Made by a program: the position numbers and the translations under genes | Notes under the pieces: generated by a model | The model's input: only the letters and a program-made list of their open reading frames with translations | The model's database searches: none | What the model was told of the DNA's origin: nothing | Source: Catonia carolina | Taxonomy: Eukaryota; Arthropoda; Insecta; Hemiptera; Achilidae | Length of the DNA stretch: 64,000 bases | Assembly (NCBI GenBank): GCA_035578175.1 | Contig: JAQMRL010000002.1 | Coordinates: 81,377,325-81,441,324 of the forward strand | Reading direction: 5' to 3' | Shown: in pieces, positions 21,654 to 32,563 of the stretch | Position numbering within the stretch: the stretch's first letter is position 1 | Layout of the letters: each line of letters starts with the position of its first letter

Positions 21654-22110
21654 GAAATTGATCACCTTACCTTTGGTTGCTTATTTAAGTTTAAAAAACT
21701 TATTATGTGCGTTTCAGTGGTACCACCTTCTTCAGAGCAAGATTTTTTTTTAAATAACATTTGCAATAAGTTTTTTAAAAATAAACTATAAACAAATCTT
21801 TTGAATTTACAAATCATAAGTTGAGGCCTCATTACCCTGAGTGCCTCTTATTACATTACACTCTTTCAGACAAGTCCAAAACATGGTAATGTTTCAGGCG
21901 CCTAACTTCTTCTGCATTGTTTAGAAGATTTATGGCTAATTTGTTTGCATGACTTTTAAAGTCTTGCCTGATATTTTCTATAAAAACGCGTGCCGAACTT
22001 CATCCATTACATCAGGAAGGTTGCAGTAACGGTGTATTTCTCCATTCCTTGAAAATTATGGTGCCTTTGTTATAGCCTGAAGAACCTTATTCTGGAACAT
22101 TTGAATATTA
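21653..22110 (-). pseudogene. Jockey-type LINE 3' fragment, inverted arm
   Basis: On the - strand the segment from 22110 reads FQNKVLQAITKAP in pieces, then NGEIHRYCNLPDV, the tail of jockey-clade reverse transcriptase polyproteins, with several stops and frameshifts. Its 3' non-coding part (21653-21830) is the inverse of 22490-22580 and 24050-24180, so it forms one arm of a large inverted repeat. Confidence 0.65.
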
Positions 22111-22263
22111 TTGAAATTAAAATTTAGAACTCTAATTAGAATTAAAACTTCAAGTTGTAATCTAAATTACAACTAAATTTTACAAATAATTAAAATTACA
22201 TATAAAAAAATATAATTAAAATTATAATTTTAAAAGTAATTTAGATTACAAGTAATCTAAATT

Positions 22264-22440
22264 TGGCCGGCCCGTGGTGTAGTGGTCAGCGCAACTGGCT
22301 ACTATGCCGGGGTCCCGGCTTCGATTCCTGGTCAGGTGTGGCATTTTTTCATCTGTAAATCATCATATAAACAACTAGACCTCATACCTACGCACAAGCC
22401 CAAGGCTTATGTAGGCATCATCACTCAATTAAAAAAAAAA
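22264..22440 (+). repeat. SINE-T copy
   Basis: Same box A/B head (TGGTGTAGTGGTCAGCGCAA; GGCTTCGATTCCTGG) and A-rich tail as 21489. It lies in the loop between the two inverted jockey arms. Confidence 0.8.
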
Positions 22441-22639
22441 AAAATGACTGAATGGAAACACCGTTCTAAATTTTAATTTTAATAATATTGCTCTGAAGAA
22501 GGTGGTACCACAGAAACCCACGTAAGTTTTTAAACTTAAAAAGTAACCAAAAGTGAGGTGATCAATTTCATTTATGTTGTAATTTTGAATTAAATCTAAT
22601 ACAAAAGTATGTACTGGCTGATTGGTGGGAACTCTTCAC

Positions 22640-23069
22640 TCTCTCTTGAGAATAAGTTGCTGGCTTTACAAAATGTTACTTAAACCAGTTTGGTTGTATG
22701 GCGTTCAACTTGGGGAACTACCAGCAGAAGTAACATAGAAATAATTCAAAGGTTCCAGAATAAGGTTCTTCGGGCTATAACAAGGGCACCATGGTTTGCA
22801 AGGAATGCAGAAATACAACATCATTGCAACTTTCCTGAGGTAATAAGGTAAGGCGTTTTAATAGAAAATATATCAGGCAAGACTTGAAAGCCACCAAAAT
22901 GAATTAGCCATAAATCTTCTAAACGATGCAGAAGAAGTTAGCTGCCTGAAACGTTACCATGTTTTGGACTTGTCTGAAAGAGTTTAAATGTATATAAAAT
23001 TATTGTGAAAAGTATTCCATATCGTAAAATGTAAATATCTTTGTACATTGTCATTTTCTCTTTTAATAT
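22640..23069 (+). pseudogene. Jockey-type LINE 3' fragment, direct arm (left part)
   Basis: Reads LYGVQL, then after a frame change SNIEIIQRFQNKVLRAITRAP and ARNAEIQHHCNLPEV, the C-terminal tail characteristic of jockey-clade polyproteins, followed by frameshifts and stops. The element continues at 24026 after a solo LTR that splits it. Pseudogene and 5'-truncated. Confidence 0.7.
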
Positions 23070-24025
23070 TGTGACACTTATCGCTAAGGTCCATTTCAGG
23101 ATCTAGGTTATTAAATAATTAATACACTAAAGTTTACAATTACAAATATTTATTACACTAAAAGATTTACAAAATAATCAACAAACTAATTATAATGAAG
23201 TAGTACAATAAATAACTTGTTAATTTACTTAGCACTACTTACAACCAATTTTATAGACTACACATACCAAATGAGACTGAATACACACAAACTGGATTTA
23301 ACACAGATGCACATTAACTTTTCAAAATACAAACACAATGCTTAGAAACGCGCCTGCACTACGTCCAATACCCACTCGTCAAAGATCAAAAGAATACTGA
23401 CTCTGACCGGGCTCGAGGGTCTCTTTTATACTCATTCTAGTAAAGCAGGGGAACTTCATGCAAATAATAAAGTACAAAAAATAACCCTTTATAAGTGAGT
23501 GCTAGAAAAATCCATTGTAAACAAGTCAACAATAGGTATTTTGTAAATAGAAATTGTTAGAGATCTCTTTCACAAATAGTTGTACCACAATACCCAACCT
23601 TTTATCATATCGTCCATCCAATGGTAAATTCGCGAATGTGCAAATTCTCAATTTTACAGGAGAGCAAAAAGCAAATTCAATGCTTTCATCTTTAACACAG
23701 TTTGTGTATTTTCGTAACTTTACAAAGGCTGTATTTCCCTCACCGAACAACGTACATATTCGGGAGTTTACTACAGCTTGCGTTGGGTTGTATACATCAG
23801 CATACGCAAACAAACTCATAATCGGAAAATTTGCACATTCGCGAGTTTACTATTGGAGGGACGATATACAATAGCGCAGTCCTATTAAATAATTTTTATA
23901 AATAGGCACACCTTTATTGTCCTATTGTCACTTATTGTAACTATTTCACTCTATTATCCTCTCTTACTATTTTTATGAATGAAATTCTAGAACTTCCCGA
24001 ACCATGTCTTTTCGATATTGTCACA
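23070..24025 (-). mobile_element. Solo LTR (with nested MITE)
   Basis: The ends are TGTGACA... and ...TGTCACA, flanked by ATAT on both sides (23066-23069, 24026-24029). On the - strand a TATAAAAG box lies at 23423-23430 and an AATAAA at 23149-23154, in the order expected for U3-R-U5. No internal retroelement sequence is adjacent, so this is a solo LTR of about 956 bp (about 690 bp without the MITE). Confidence 0.75.
23607..23867. repeat. MITE nested in the solo LTR
   Basis: Inverted ends ATCGTCCATCCAATGGTAAA (from 23609) and TTTACTATTGGAGGGACGAT (to 23864), with GCGAATGTGCAAATT inside both. It lies in the presumed U3, on the upstream side of the TATA box. Confidence 0.75.
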
Positions 24026-24185
24026 ATATATTATGAATAATTTCTATAATGAGAGGTACTCCTCAGGGTAATCCCTCACTTGGCCGCCTCAACTTGTCAT
24101 TTGTAAATTCAAAAGATTTGCTTATAGTTTATTTTTAAAAAACTGATTGCAAATAATGTTATTTAAAAAATAAATGTAATTTATA
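24026..24185 (+). repeat. Jockey-type LINE 3' fragment, continuation after the solo LTR
   Basis: TTTGTAAATTCAAAAGATTT and TAGTTTATTTTTAAAAAACT are the inverse of 21770-21830, so this is the 3' non-coding end of the fragment at 22640. Confidence 0.65.
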
Positions 24186-24431
24186 TTAATGGTTGGCAGG
24201 ATGTATTTTAAAAAATTATTAGTGAATAGGAGTAAATGGAATGTTGTGAGCAAGAAAGAGCACAAAGCAAACGTACCAGGTAAAGCAATGTTGTAACCAG
24301 ATGATGGTACTTCAGTTGCTGTGTTAGACTTAAGCTTGACTATTTTGTTGGTGGTGGTTATCCCTTTAATGCAAGATTTTTTTTTTGTTTTCAATAAAAA
24401 AAGTTAAAGTAGGAGGTAAAAAACATTAAAG

Positions 24432-25039
24432 TAGCAATTCCCAAACTTCTATCTTTTACGCCCCCTTTTGCCAAAAAGAAAACTTCTCACGCCCCCTTAC
24501 ACAATTTTATTGGGCAATGAAAAATCATGTATTACATTAAATAATCATACTTTTATTTTTTGTAGCATTAGAAGTTGCAATTTAATTTTAACAAGAGACA
24601 AAATAAATCAGTGGATGGATGACCTTGCATTTTTTTTTAAAAAAGGTTGATTATTAGAAAGTGCACAACGTAAGTCATTGATAAAACCAACATTGCACCG
24701 ATGCTTTGTTTTTATTGTAACAAGTGCTGAAAACAGTTTTTCGCACAGATAGGTGCTTTATAAAGATAATTACAATTACTGCCACTTACTGTTATGTACT
24801 GGGGTAAACTTGGTATTACTTAACCCAAAGTGATGTTATGTCAATTTTATCGAAATCATTTTCGCAGCAGAAACATTTTTTATTTTTAAAACTTGTTTTT
24901 TAAGTAATTCGGGCGGAAGTCTATGTTGACACTGAAAGGATCCGTTATGGAGGGTAAAGCTATCTTGAAGTCCCGCGTCCCCCTTGACGTGTCTTCACGC
25001 CTCCCTTGGGGGGCGCGCCCCCCACTTTGGGAGCCGTTG
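24432..25039. repeat. hAT-type MITE
   Basis: Ends TAGCAATTCCCAAACTT and AGTGGGG-bearing ACTTTGGGAGCCGTTG resemble the hAT consensus CAGYGGTTCCCAAA. The flanking 8 bp CATTAAAG/GATTAAAG differ by one base, as for a hAT 8-bp duplication. Subterminal runs of CGCCCCC are typical. The 60-codon open frame inside is not meaningful. Confidence 0.65.
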
Positions 25040-25380
25040 GATTAAAGGGAAAAATAATTTAAATTTTTTCTTCAGTTTTATGGAAAATTGAGTTTATCTT
25101 TGAATAGCTCCTGAGCAACACAATGGATAAAGGGTATGCATGAGTGGTAGGCCTATTTTGTACACTAATTAAATTTATGGTAAAGCTGTAAATATTTCTT
25201 ATTTAAGTAAAATCTTAATTGTGAACTGTTTTCAACAGTTAAAAATTAACCAATATTCTTTGGTTCTCGCCACACCCCAATCTTAGCAAGTCGCACGCAT
25301 CTACAAAGAACAAAAAGTAAACAGAAAATAGTCAAACAGATGATTGTAGGTAGTCACATATTCCTTAATGTAGCTTGTTA

Positions 25381-25698
25381 TTTTTTTTTTATTCCTAATT
25401 TGTGTACGTTGCAATCTGTTCATCAATTGAGAACAATAAGCAACCCCATGACCCAATCAGATGAGGATGATGTGTATGACGTGTAAATGAGGTGGTGTAG
25501 TCTTCTACAGACACACTCACTGAGTATGGTTTATTGAACCCCAACCATCAAAGTACACCGGTAACCACTGTCTTGTATTCAAATCCGAATAAAAGTAACT
25601 ACCTTTACTGAGATTTGAACCAGGAACCTTCATCTATGAAAATCAGCTGTTAAACAGCTAATTTTGGCGACAACTTTACCTCTAGACCAACTCGGTGG
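25381..25698 (-). repeat. SINE-A copy with 11-bp TSD
   Basis: Read on the - strand: CCACCGAGTTGGTCTAGAGG head, box B GGTTCAAATCTCAG, body, and tail ending in an A run. Flanks are AGCTTGTTATT on both sides (about 25370 and 25699). Confidence 0.85.
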
Positions 25699-26079
25699 GT
25701 AGCTTGTTATTAACACATACAACTTCAAAATAAGGCTACCAGAATGGGCTAGAATCATCAATCAAGTTTATGTTGCTTCTGAGCTACACCATCCATTAAA
25801 GGATTATAACCCCAAATGATGAAAATAAAGTATTAAAAACCAGAAAAAATGTAAGTCTGTTGGACTTGCAGGTGTGCATGTGAATATTAGTGAACAAGGG
25901 TGTCCATGTTTAAAACTCATATGACATCGATTGTTTGTCATCATCAGGACTGAGTGGGTGATGAATTACTTAAGAAAAAGGTCAGAACTAAGCAATAACT
26001 AATTCGTAATCATTAATAAAAATAAAGTACAGTAGAATCTCAGTAGTCCAGCCCTTAAAATATTACGCCTTAAAGTATT

Positions 26080-26404
26080 GGGTTGGTCTAGATGTAAAGT
26101 CGTCGCCAAAATCAGCTGTTTAACAGCTGATTTTCAGAGATGAAGGTTCCTGGTTCAAATCCTAGTAAAGGTAGTTACTTTTATACGGATCTGAATACTA
26201 GACAGTGGGTACCGATGTACTTTGATGGTTGGGGTTCAATTAACCATACTCTCTCAGGAATGGTCGACCTGAGTCTGTACAAGACTACACAGTCTCATTT
26301 ACACGTCATACATATCATCCTCATCTCATTGGGTCATGCGGTTGCATATTGTTCTGAATTGAACAGATTACAATGTACACATATTAGGAATTAAAAAAAA
26401 AAAA
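26080..26404 (+). repeat. SINE-A copy
   Basis: TTGGGTTGGTCTAGATG head, GGTTCAAATCCTAG box B, full body with GAACAGATTACAATGTACAC and A tail. Inserted inside the Tigger-like shell. Confidence 0.85.
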
Positions 26405-27312
26405 TCTGGTGTGAAACTCACACAACTTTCTCTTGCCAATGCAAATAATTAACAATAAACCTAACATTAGTATTAAAACATTAGAAATGAACAAAAACTA
26501 ACCTCAAAAACATAACCTTATTTTAATCATGAGTGAATGACGCAAAATGACAATCGAACTCAGTTTGGCTTAAAAATACGGAAAATCACGCTAAACTAGG
26601 CTCTGTAGAGAAAAATGCTCTAAACAAAAGTTGTAGATCTTTTAATTTTCTATAAATTTAATTATATACACTTTTGTCGTAAAATGCATACTAAGACCGA
26701 AATGTTAAAAAAATCGATTTTTCTCACGTTTTCGTGAGAAAAAAAACAGAAAATCGCAAATTACCGCTAAACTAAGCGTTATACAAAAAAATGTTTGAAA
26801 CAGAAGTTGTAGGTCTTTAAATTTTCTACAACTTTTATTATATAAGTTTTTGCGCTAAAATTTATATTTAAGCCGTAATCTTAAAAAAACAACGTTTTTA
26901 CGTGAAAACAGCCTCACCGAGAATTTCAGCAAACATGGCGCCTACCCTATCTTGTAGAGAATAAAAAATTGAGTAAAATAGGCGATTTTAAAAAAAATCG
27001 TAGGACCAGTTTTTGAGAAAATCGCAAAAAACTGAAAAATTATACGAATAAACTACTACTTCCGGTTGACCAATTTTGATGAAAATGTTCGTGTCGCGTC
27101 CGGTAGTGTTATGTAACTTAAGTTTCAAGTTCGTGCGATGTTCCGTTCTTGAGATATTCTGTTCACACGCAGACCAATCGCTAAAAACATGTTTTTTGGG
27201 TTCAGGGGGTCTGAAAACGTATAGATCCGGTGAAAACTCGATTTCGAAAAATCGACATGAAAACAATACTTTCCTTCCTATATATTCATATAGGCAAGAG
27301 AAAGTAAAAAAG
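26405..27312 (-). repeat. REP-D full-length copy
   Basis: Begins TCTGGTGTGAAACTCACACA and ends ATAGGCAAGAGAAAGTAAAA, the reverse of the copy at 4676. It follows the SINE-A A-tail directly. Short open frames on either strand overlap between copies but match no family. Confidence 0.7.
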
Positions 27313-27938
27313 TATGAAACCTCACCCAGGACAGATTTTGGTAAAAGATTTAAATTGAATTAAGGAAATCAACTCTGACCTAATTACGGCGGATTTAATA
27401 CATATATGTTTAGGAATTGATTAAAGAAATGAATAAGCAGACCTTAATATTATTGTTAAATGGAATAATTTTTGGTCTTTTATCCAAAACCCAGAACTGG
27501 GTCATACTCTATGGCCTACTTCATGCTGAATTTACAACGAAACGTAATTCTGAGAACACGAGCACCCCCACACCGCACTAGGCGATGTCAATAGCCGATA
27601 ATTATTATCTTTAGTACAATGACTACGCAAGTAGTCAGCAAACCTTTTTTAATTACTTAATTTAATTCAAAATCACACAGAAATCAATGCATATCAATTT
27701 TTTGTTTAAATTTATAGTTCCAAAATTCTAACACATCCAGTAATCCGGCACCCTCTCGGTCCTGAACAGGTCGGAATACTGAGATTCTACTGTATTGGCG
27801 CAGTTGGTAACATGCCCGCCTCTCATCATGCGGTCCTGGGTTCGAATCCCACTCAGGCACGGCATATTTTCATACGTTACAAAAAAATCATTTCATCCTC
27901 TATCTTACAAAAAATTTACACCCCAACGTCGTCACTAA

Positions 27939-28194
27939 TGTGGGATTTGAATGGATGAAAATAAAACTCGTCACACGTCAATTTAACAAATTATTATTTA
28001 AACATGAAAATGAACATTATTACATCAGAATAAAAGGAATACAACATAAGAAAACAGTCTCTCGTCACTCGACACTTTTTTACACACACTGGTTTCTTCT
28101 TCTTGCGTCGACCGTTATCCAGCTGTTGCGAGCTCACGTGCCATCTGAATCTCACCGGCGGGAAAACCAGCAAATTCGGTTTCCGATTCCTACA
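27939..28194 (-). repeat. Gypsy 3' LTR
   Basis: 256 bp; starts TGTGGGATTTGAATGG and ends TTCCGATTCCTACA in + orientation. The pol stop codon (TAG, 28190-28192) lies inside it. No TATA box is obvious. Confidence 0.93.
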
Positions 28195-31100
28195 CTCGGC
28201 CGTCCTGAAGTTCATCCGACTCGGATGAGGAATACCCGTCCAGCCAGGGCTTCATGTACTCAGCACAAGTACTTGTCAGCCGTGGTCCATCTTGGTCTTC
28301 GCCTTCCTTGTAGACATCGTAGGTGTTATTCAGCTTGGCCTTCATCACTCGGTATGGTCCTAAGTACTTTGTCTTCAACTTAAGGTTCGGTCCCAGCTGG
28401 GTGCGTTTGATGGCAACCAGATCACCGACCTTATACTTTGCAGCTTCCTTTCGTCGTCGATTGAAGTTGCTCCGATTTTCAGCTTGCACCTTCTGGATCT
28501 GCAACTTGGCATCTTCTCTCATCTGGTCACGTTTCTCGTCGAATGAGGTAACCAACTCTTCTTCGATGAGTTCGACGATGTGAAGATCGTCCTTGTTGCG
28601 CATCTTGGTTCCCATCAACAATTCAAACGATGATCTTCCGATGCTCCTCTGGAACGCGGAGTTGATCGCTCGTTGCACGGCAGGTACCACCTTGTACCAC
28701 TTCGTCGGGTCGTCGATGCTCAGCTTGGAGATGATCGTTCCAACAGTTGCGTTGACTCTTTCAACTTGACCATTTGCTCTGGGTAGTCCTGTCGTCACCG
28801 CGATGTGTTTGATGCCTTCTGCTTCACAGTAGTCCTCAAACTCTCGGGAAGTGAACGATGTCCCCTTGTCGGTGATCACTTGCACCGGGTTTCCAAAGTT
28901 CGTCTTTTGCAATTCCATCTTTCCAATCGTCTCAGCCGTTTTCGTCGTTTTCACTGGATATAACCAAACAAACTTCGTGAAGGCGTCAACTACACAAAGG
29001 ATGTGGTTATACCCCTTGTTGGTAGATGCGAGTGGTCCAATGTGATCCATGTGGTAGGTGTGCAACGGTTCACTCTCCTTGAACAGAGGGTGAAGAAGGC
29101 CTTCCTTCTTGCCCACCTTCCTGTTTACCACCAGACATTTCACACAGTTGGCGATCACTCGTTTCACCTTGTTGGCCAGGTCAGGAATGTAGTATTCCTG
29201 CTTCACGTCTTCTTCCGTCCTCTTGACAGCATAGTGTCCTCTCTCGTGTGCCGCTCGGATGATCTCCTGGTGCATCGCTCGTGGAACCACCAAGACCTCC
29301 TGACCGTCGACAAATTTGAACAGAAGTCCATCTCTCACTATGAAGTCCTCGTATGGTTTCTCTTCCAAGATCTTTTTAATCGCTACCAGTCCGTCATCTT
29401 TTTCCTGTGCGATCTTGATCCTCGATGTTAGACCATCAGGGAAGCCAAACATCACTGCTAAACATCTGCTTAGAGCGTCGACGTGTTTCATTCTGCTACC
29501 AGCTCGGTGTTGGATGGTATAGTCAAACTCTTCCAAGCTCATCGCCCATCTGGCCACACGCGCTGCTAGGTCTGTCTTCTGCATCGTCTTTTGGAACGCC
29601 TCACAGTCAGTTACGATCTTGAATGCCAGTCCAAGCAAGTACACTCTGTACTTCTTCAGTGCTTTTACTACAGCCAAGATCTCCAGCTCGTAACTGCTGT
29701 ATTTTTCTTCCTGAACGGTCGTCTTTTTGCTCATATATGAGACCGGATGTAGCTTCTCGTCGTCTGGACACTTCTGCAACAACACTGCTCCATATCCATA
29801 CTTGCTGGCGTCGGTGTGAAGCTCCGTCTCAAATTTCGGGTTGTAAATTCTCAAAACTGGTTCTGAAGAAAGGATATCCTTGAGCTCGTTAAATGCACGT
29901 CGCTGCTCATCGTCAAATTTGAACTCAGGTTTTCCTCTCAACAGGTCACTCAGCGGTTTAGCCACGACAGAGAAGTTTGGAATGAACTTCCTGAAGTAGC
30001 TTGCCAGTCCCAAAAAGCTCTGCACCGCTGCAATCGTCTTCGGCTCTGGAAAGTCACGAACGGCTAGAACCTTCTTTTCAGATGGTTGGATCTGTCCACC
30101 TTGGATAGTGTATCCCAGGAACTGTACCTTCGTCTTCAGGAATTGGCACTTCGCAAAGTTGATTTCTAACCCGTACTCTGCAGCTATCCCCAAGACACGT
30201 TCCAATCGTTGAATCGCTTCAACAAAGTTCTTCATTGGGATGATTAGGTCGTCCATATAGATGAACACCAGGTTCTCCCTGATCAACACCCAGAACACGG
30301 CGTTGATATAACGTTGGAACACTGCAGGTGAATTGGTAAATCCGAAAGGTACTCGTTTGAACTGGTACTGTCCCGTTTGCGTCACAAAAGCCAGGTATCG
30401 TCGGCTGTCCTCTTCAACTTCTACGTGAAAGAATCCATCCTTGAGGTCCAATGTACAAAATACAGCTGCATCCTGTAGTTTGTCCAAGACGTCCTCGATC
30501 AGCGGCATGGGATAGCGATCCTTGACCACTATTCGATTTACTCTTCGATAGTCCACGCAAACTCGATGTGCACCGTTCTTCTTTTTGACCACTACCACCT
30601 GACTCGAATACTCCGACGAACTTGGTTCGATGACATCCTTCTCTAGCCACTCCTCGACTTGATCATCAACGACCTTCTTCTCCTTTGGTGATAGTCGTCT
30701 AGGTTTGCAAAACGTTGGTTGCTCTTCCTTCACTGCGATCCTCATCTTCACGTCAGTTGACTTCGTTTTTTCTGGAACATAACCTTCCACTAGGTCTTCT
30801 ACCTGCTTCTTCGTCTCTTTGTCAACACAATTCTCGATGTCCAACTCTGGTTCATTGGTTACTTGGATGCACATGATCGATACTTCCTGTTTCCTGATGG
30901 TTACTCCCTTCTTGCTCAAGATGACCTCACCCTGGTCCAGAAGATCGTTACCTATCACCATGTCTATCTTCATAGCATCTCCAGACACTACATAGACGTT
31001 CGTCACAAACTCATCCTCATCGACCTCAATGACTGTTTGGAAATAACCTTGAGGAGACACCTTGCTTCCTCCGAACCCTGACAGAACAACACTCGTCTCT

Positions 31101-32563
31101 CGCAATCCTGGACTTTCCATCGTCTCGTATATATTCTGTCTCAAAAGGTTGTAGTGACTTCCACAGTCAATAAGGGCGTTGATTTCCTGATCGCACAGCT
31201 TGACTTCCTTGAATTTCAGGTTGCTATTCGAAGTCGCCAGGTTGTGCATGTTTGAACCATCCCTTGTAGTACCTCTTCTGTCTCGCTTCCTCTCTTTTGT
31301 GCACTCACTGGAGATGTGCCCAAAGTCGTTACAGTTGAAGCATCTTCTACCCTTGTCCTTGTGCATACAGTTCCTTGAATTATGTCCAGCATCACCACAA
31401 TTATAGCACTTCTTTTCTCCTTCGCCGCTTCTGTCCTTCTTCCTTGCACCGTCGTTGCGTCTTCCATCCTTCTCGTTGTTGTGCTTGGAACCTCCTTGCG
31501 AATTGCCGTTGTTAGAGTTCTTGGAGCTCTTCTTTGGCATCGACTTCACTGCCAACTCGTAGCTCTTCATCTTGTCCTTGAACTCCCTAGAACTCGTCGC
31601 CCCGTACAAAAGAAGTTTTGCTCCTGTCTCGTCGTCGATACCATCAATCACATATTGAAACACTGAAACTAATTCAATGTCACCACGGCTGGCTATCTCC
31701 TTCATCACTAGGAAATATTCCTGGAGGGATTCGTCCTGCTTCTTCCGTCGTTGAGTTAGCAGCTTATGAATTTCCACACTGCTCGTCGCTGTATCGAACT
31801 CGTCCCTCAGTGCTTTCTTCAAAGCTGACCAAGACGTCAATCCTCGCTCACCTTGAACAAAAAGCTTAGCCAAACCTTCAAGTGATTTTTTTGCAAACAC
31901 AAACTTTTGCAGCTCACTCCATCCCATCAAGACTGCTGTTTCTTCGAAATCAGTGATCCACTTCTTCACCGGATATCCGTCCTTGCCATTGAATGTTTTC
32001 AAAGCGCCCTCTATGTCACGAAACGTCAACGAAAATTTATGCTGCTCTTCATACCTCCTATTTTGTAACTCCATCGCAGCCAAATTTCGCCTTATTTCCT
32101 CCGACACATCTTTGTCCTGCTCCTCATCAGAACTGTTGCCTTTCTTCTCGTCCTTTTTTATCTTCATTTTCTTTTTATCGTCCTCTTCATCCTCCTCTTC
32201 TTCGTCGTCTTCTTCTTCCTGTTTGATATCGTCGTTTATTTTTGCTTGAAGTGCGTCCAAATTTGTCAGGTAATAACAAATGTCATCAATCATCTCCCCT
32301 TTAGTGCCAGCGTCAACACACAAAATTCCTATCACAACACACAACTCCGACACCGAAAACGTCTCCTCCATAAATTTCTTTTGCTGTTCTTCCTCAATCG
32401 AACCTGCTGTAAACTCGAATCCTGTAAACTCCCGCAGTCGTTTTCTATTTTTCCTGTCAGTTGGAATTGTCCCAAAAATAAGGTGATGTAAAACCTTGAT
32501 TGCTTTCGTTGGTGAGTTGTTTATGTTGTTCAGAATTGAGGTTATGTCACCTAGTGTCGCCAT
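28190..32563 (-). CDS. Gag-Pol polyprotein of the Ty3/Gypsy element (1457 aa)
   Basis: A single open frame starts at ATG 32561-32563, about 440 nt after the primer site. Gag: acidic/lysine tract at about 115-140, capsid-like region 180-340, two CCHC knuckles (CYNCGDAGHNSRNC at 386, CFNCNDFGHISSEC at 408). Protease: LIDCGSHYN at 464-472, with DCG in place of the usual DTG/DSG. Reverse transcriptase: LDLKDG (D706) and YMDD (769-772). RNase H: HTDAS (D918), TDCEAF (D986). Integrase: HHCC finger (H1106, H1110, C1140, C1143) and a D,D35E triad D1173, D1232, E1268. A GPY-type chromodomain-less tail (LGPYRV, 1401) follows. No frameshift separates gag from pol. The order PR-RT-RH-IN places it in Metaviridae; the clade is not determined. 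Confidence 0.95.
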   Translation of the reverse strand: MATLGDITSILNNINNSPTKAIKVLHHLIFGTIPTDRKNRKRLREFTGFEFTAGSIEEEQQKKFMEETFSVSELCVVIGILCVDAGTKGEMIDDICYYLTNLDALQAKINDDIKQEEEDDEEEEDEEDDKKKMKIKKDEKKGNSSDEEQDKDVSEEIRRNLAAMELQNRRYEEQHKFSLTFRDIEGALKTFNGKDGYPVKKWITDFEETAVLMGWSELQKFVFAKKSLEGLAKLFVQGERGLTSWSALKKALRDEFDTATSSVEIHKLLTQRRKKQDESLQEYFLVMKEIASRGDIELVSVFQYVIDGIDDETGAKLLLYGATSSREFKDKMKSYELAVKSMPKKSSKNSNNGNSQGGSKHNNEKDGRRNDGARKKDRSGEGEKKCYNCGDAGHNSRNCMHKDKGRRCFNCNDFGHISSECTKERKRDRRGTTRDGSNMHNLATSNSNLKFKEVKLCDQEINALIDCGSHYNLLRQNIYETMESPGLRETSVVLSGFGGSKVSPQGYFQTVIEVDEDEFVTNVYVVSGDAMKIDMVIGNDLLDQGEVILSKKGVTIRKQEVSIMCIQVTNEPELDIENCVDKETKKQVEDLVEGYVPEKTKSTDVKMRIAVKEEQPTFCKPRRLSPKEKKVVDDQVEEWLEKDVIEPSSSEYSSQVVVVKKKNGAHRVCVDYRRVNRIVVKDRYPMPLIEDVLDKLQDAAVFCTLDLKDGFFHVEVEEDSRRYLAFVTQTGQYQFKRVPFGFTNSPAVFQRYINAVFWVLIRENLVFIYMDDLIIPMKNFVEAIQRLERVLGIAAEYGLEINFAKCQFLKTKVQFLGYTIQGGQIQPSEKKVLAVRDFPEPKTIAAVQSFLGLASYFRKFIPNFSVVAKPLSDLLRGKPEFKFDDEQRRAFNELKDILSSEPVLRIYNPKFETELHTDASKYGYGAVLLQKCPDDEKLHPVSYMSKKTTVQEEKYSSYELEILAVVKALKKYRVYLLGLAFKIVTDCEAFQKTMQKTDLAARVARWAMSLEEFDYTIQHRAGSRMKHVDALSRCLAVMFGFPDGLTSRIKIAQEKDDGLVAIKKILEEKPYEDFIVRDGLLFKFVDGQEVLVVPRAMHQEIIRAAHERGHYAVKRTEEDVKQEYYIPDLANKVKRVIANCVKCLVVNRKVGKKEGLLHPLFKESEPLHTYHMDHIGPLASTNKGYNHILCVVDAFTKFVWLYPVKTTKTAETIGKMELQKTNFGNPVQVITDKGTSFTSREFEDYCEAEGIKHIAVTTGLPRANGQVERVNATVGTIISKLSIDDPTKWYKVVPAVQRAINSAFQRSIGRSSFELLMGTKMRNKDDLHIVELIEEELVTSFDEKRDQMREDAKLQIQKVQAENRSNFNRRRKEAAKYKVGDLVAIKRTQLGPNLKLKTKYLGPYRVMKAKLNNTYDVYKEGEDQDGPRLTSTCAEYMKPWLDGYSSSESDELQDGRV

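Larger units (their letters stand above)
26030..27792. mobile_element. Tigger/pogo-like TIR pair enclosing SINE-A and REP-D
   Basis: CAGTAGAATCTCAGTAGTCC (26030) and GGAATACTGAGATTCTACTG (ending 27792) are inverted ends, each beside TA. The residual element is about 0.5 kb once SINE-A (26080-26404) and REP-D (26405-27312) are subtracted. No transposase remains. Confidence 0.65.

Noticed and set aside
24122..24394. 90-codon - strand frame
   Set aside because: Low-complexity residues across a LINE 3' non-coding end; no family resemblance.
28323..32491. Many open frames of 60-140 codons on the + strand across 28.3-32.5 kb
   Set aside because: They lie antisense to the unbroken gag-pol frame and match no family; they are shadows of its codon composition.
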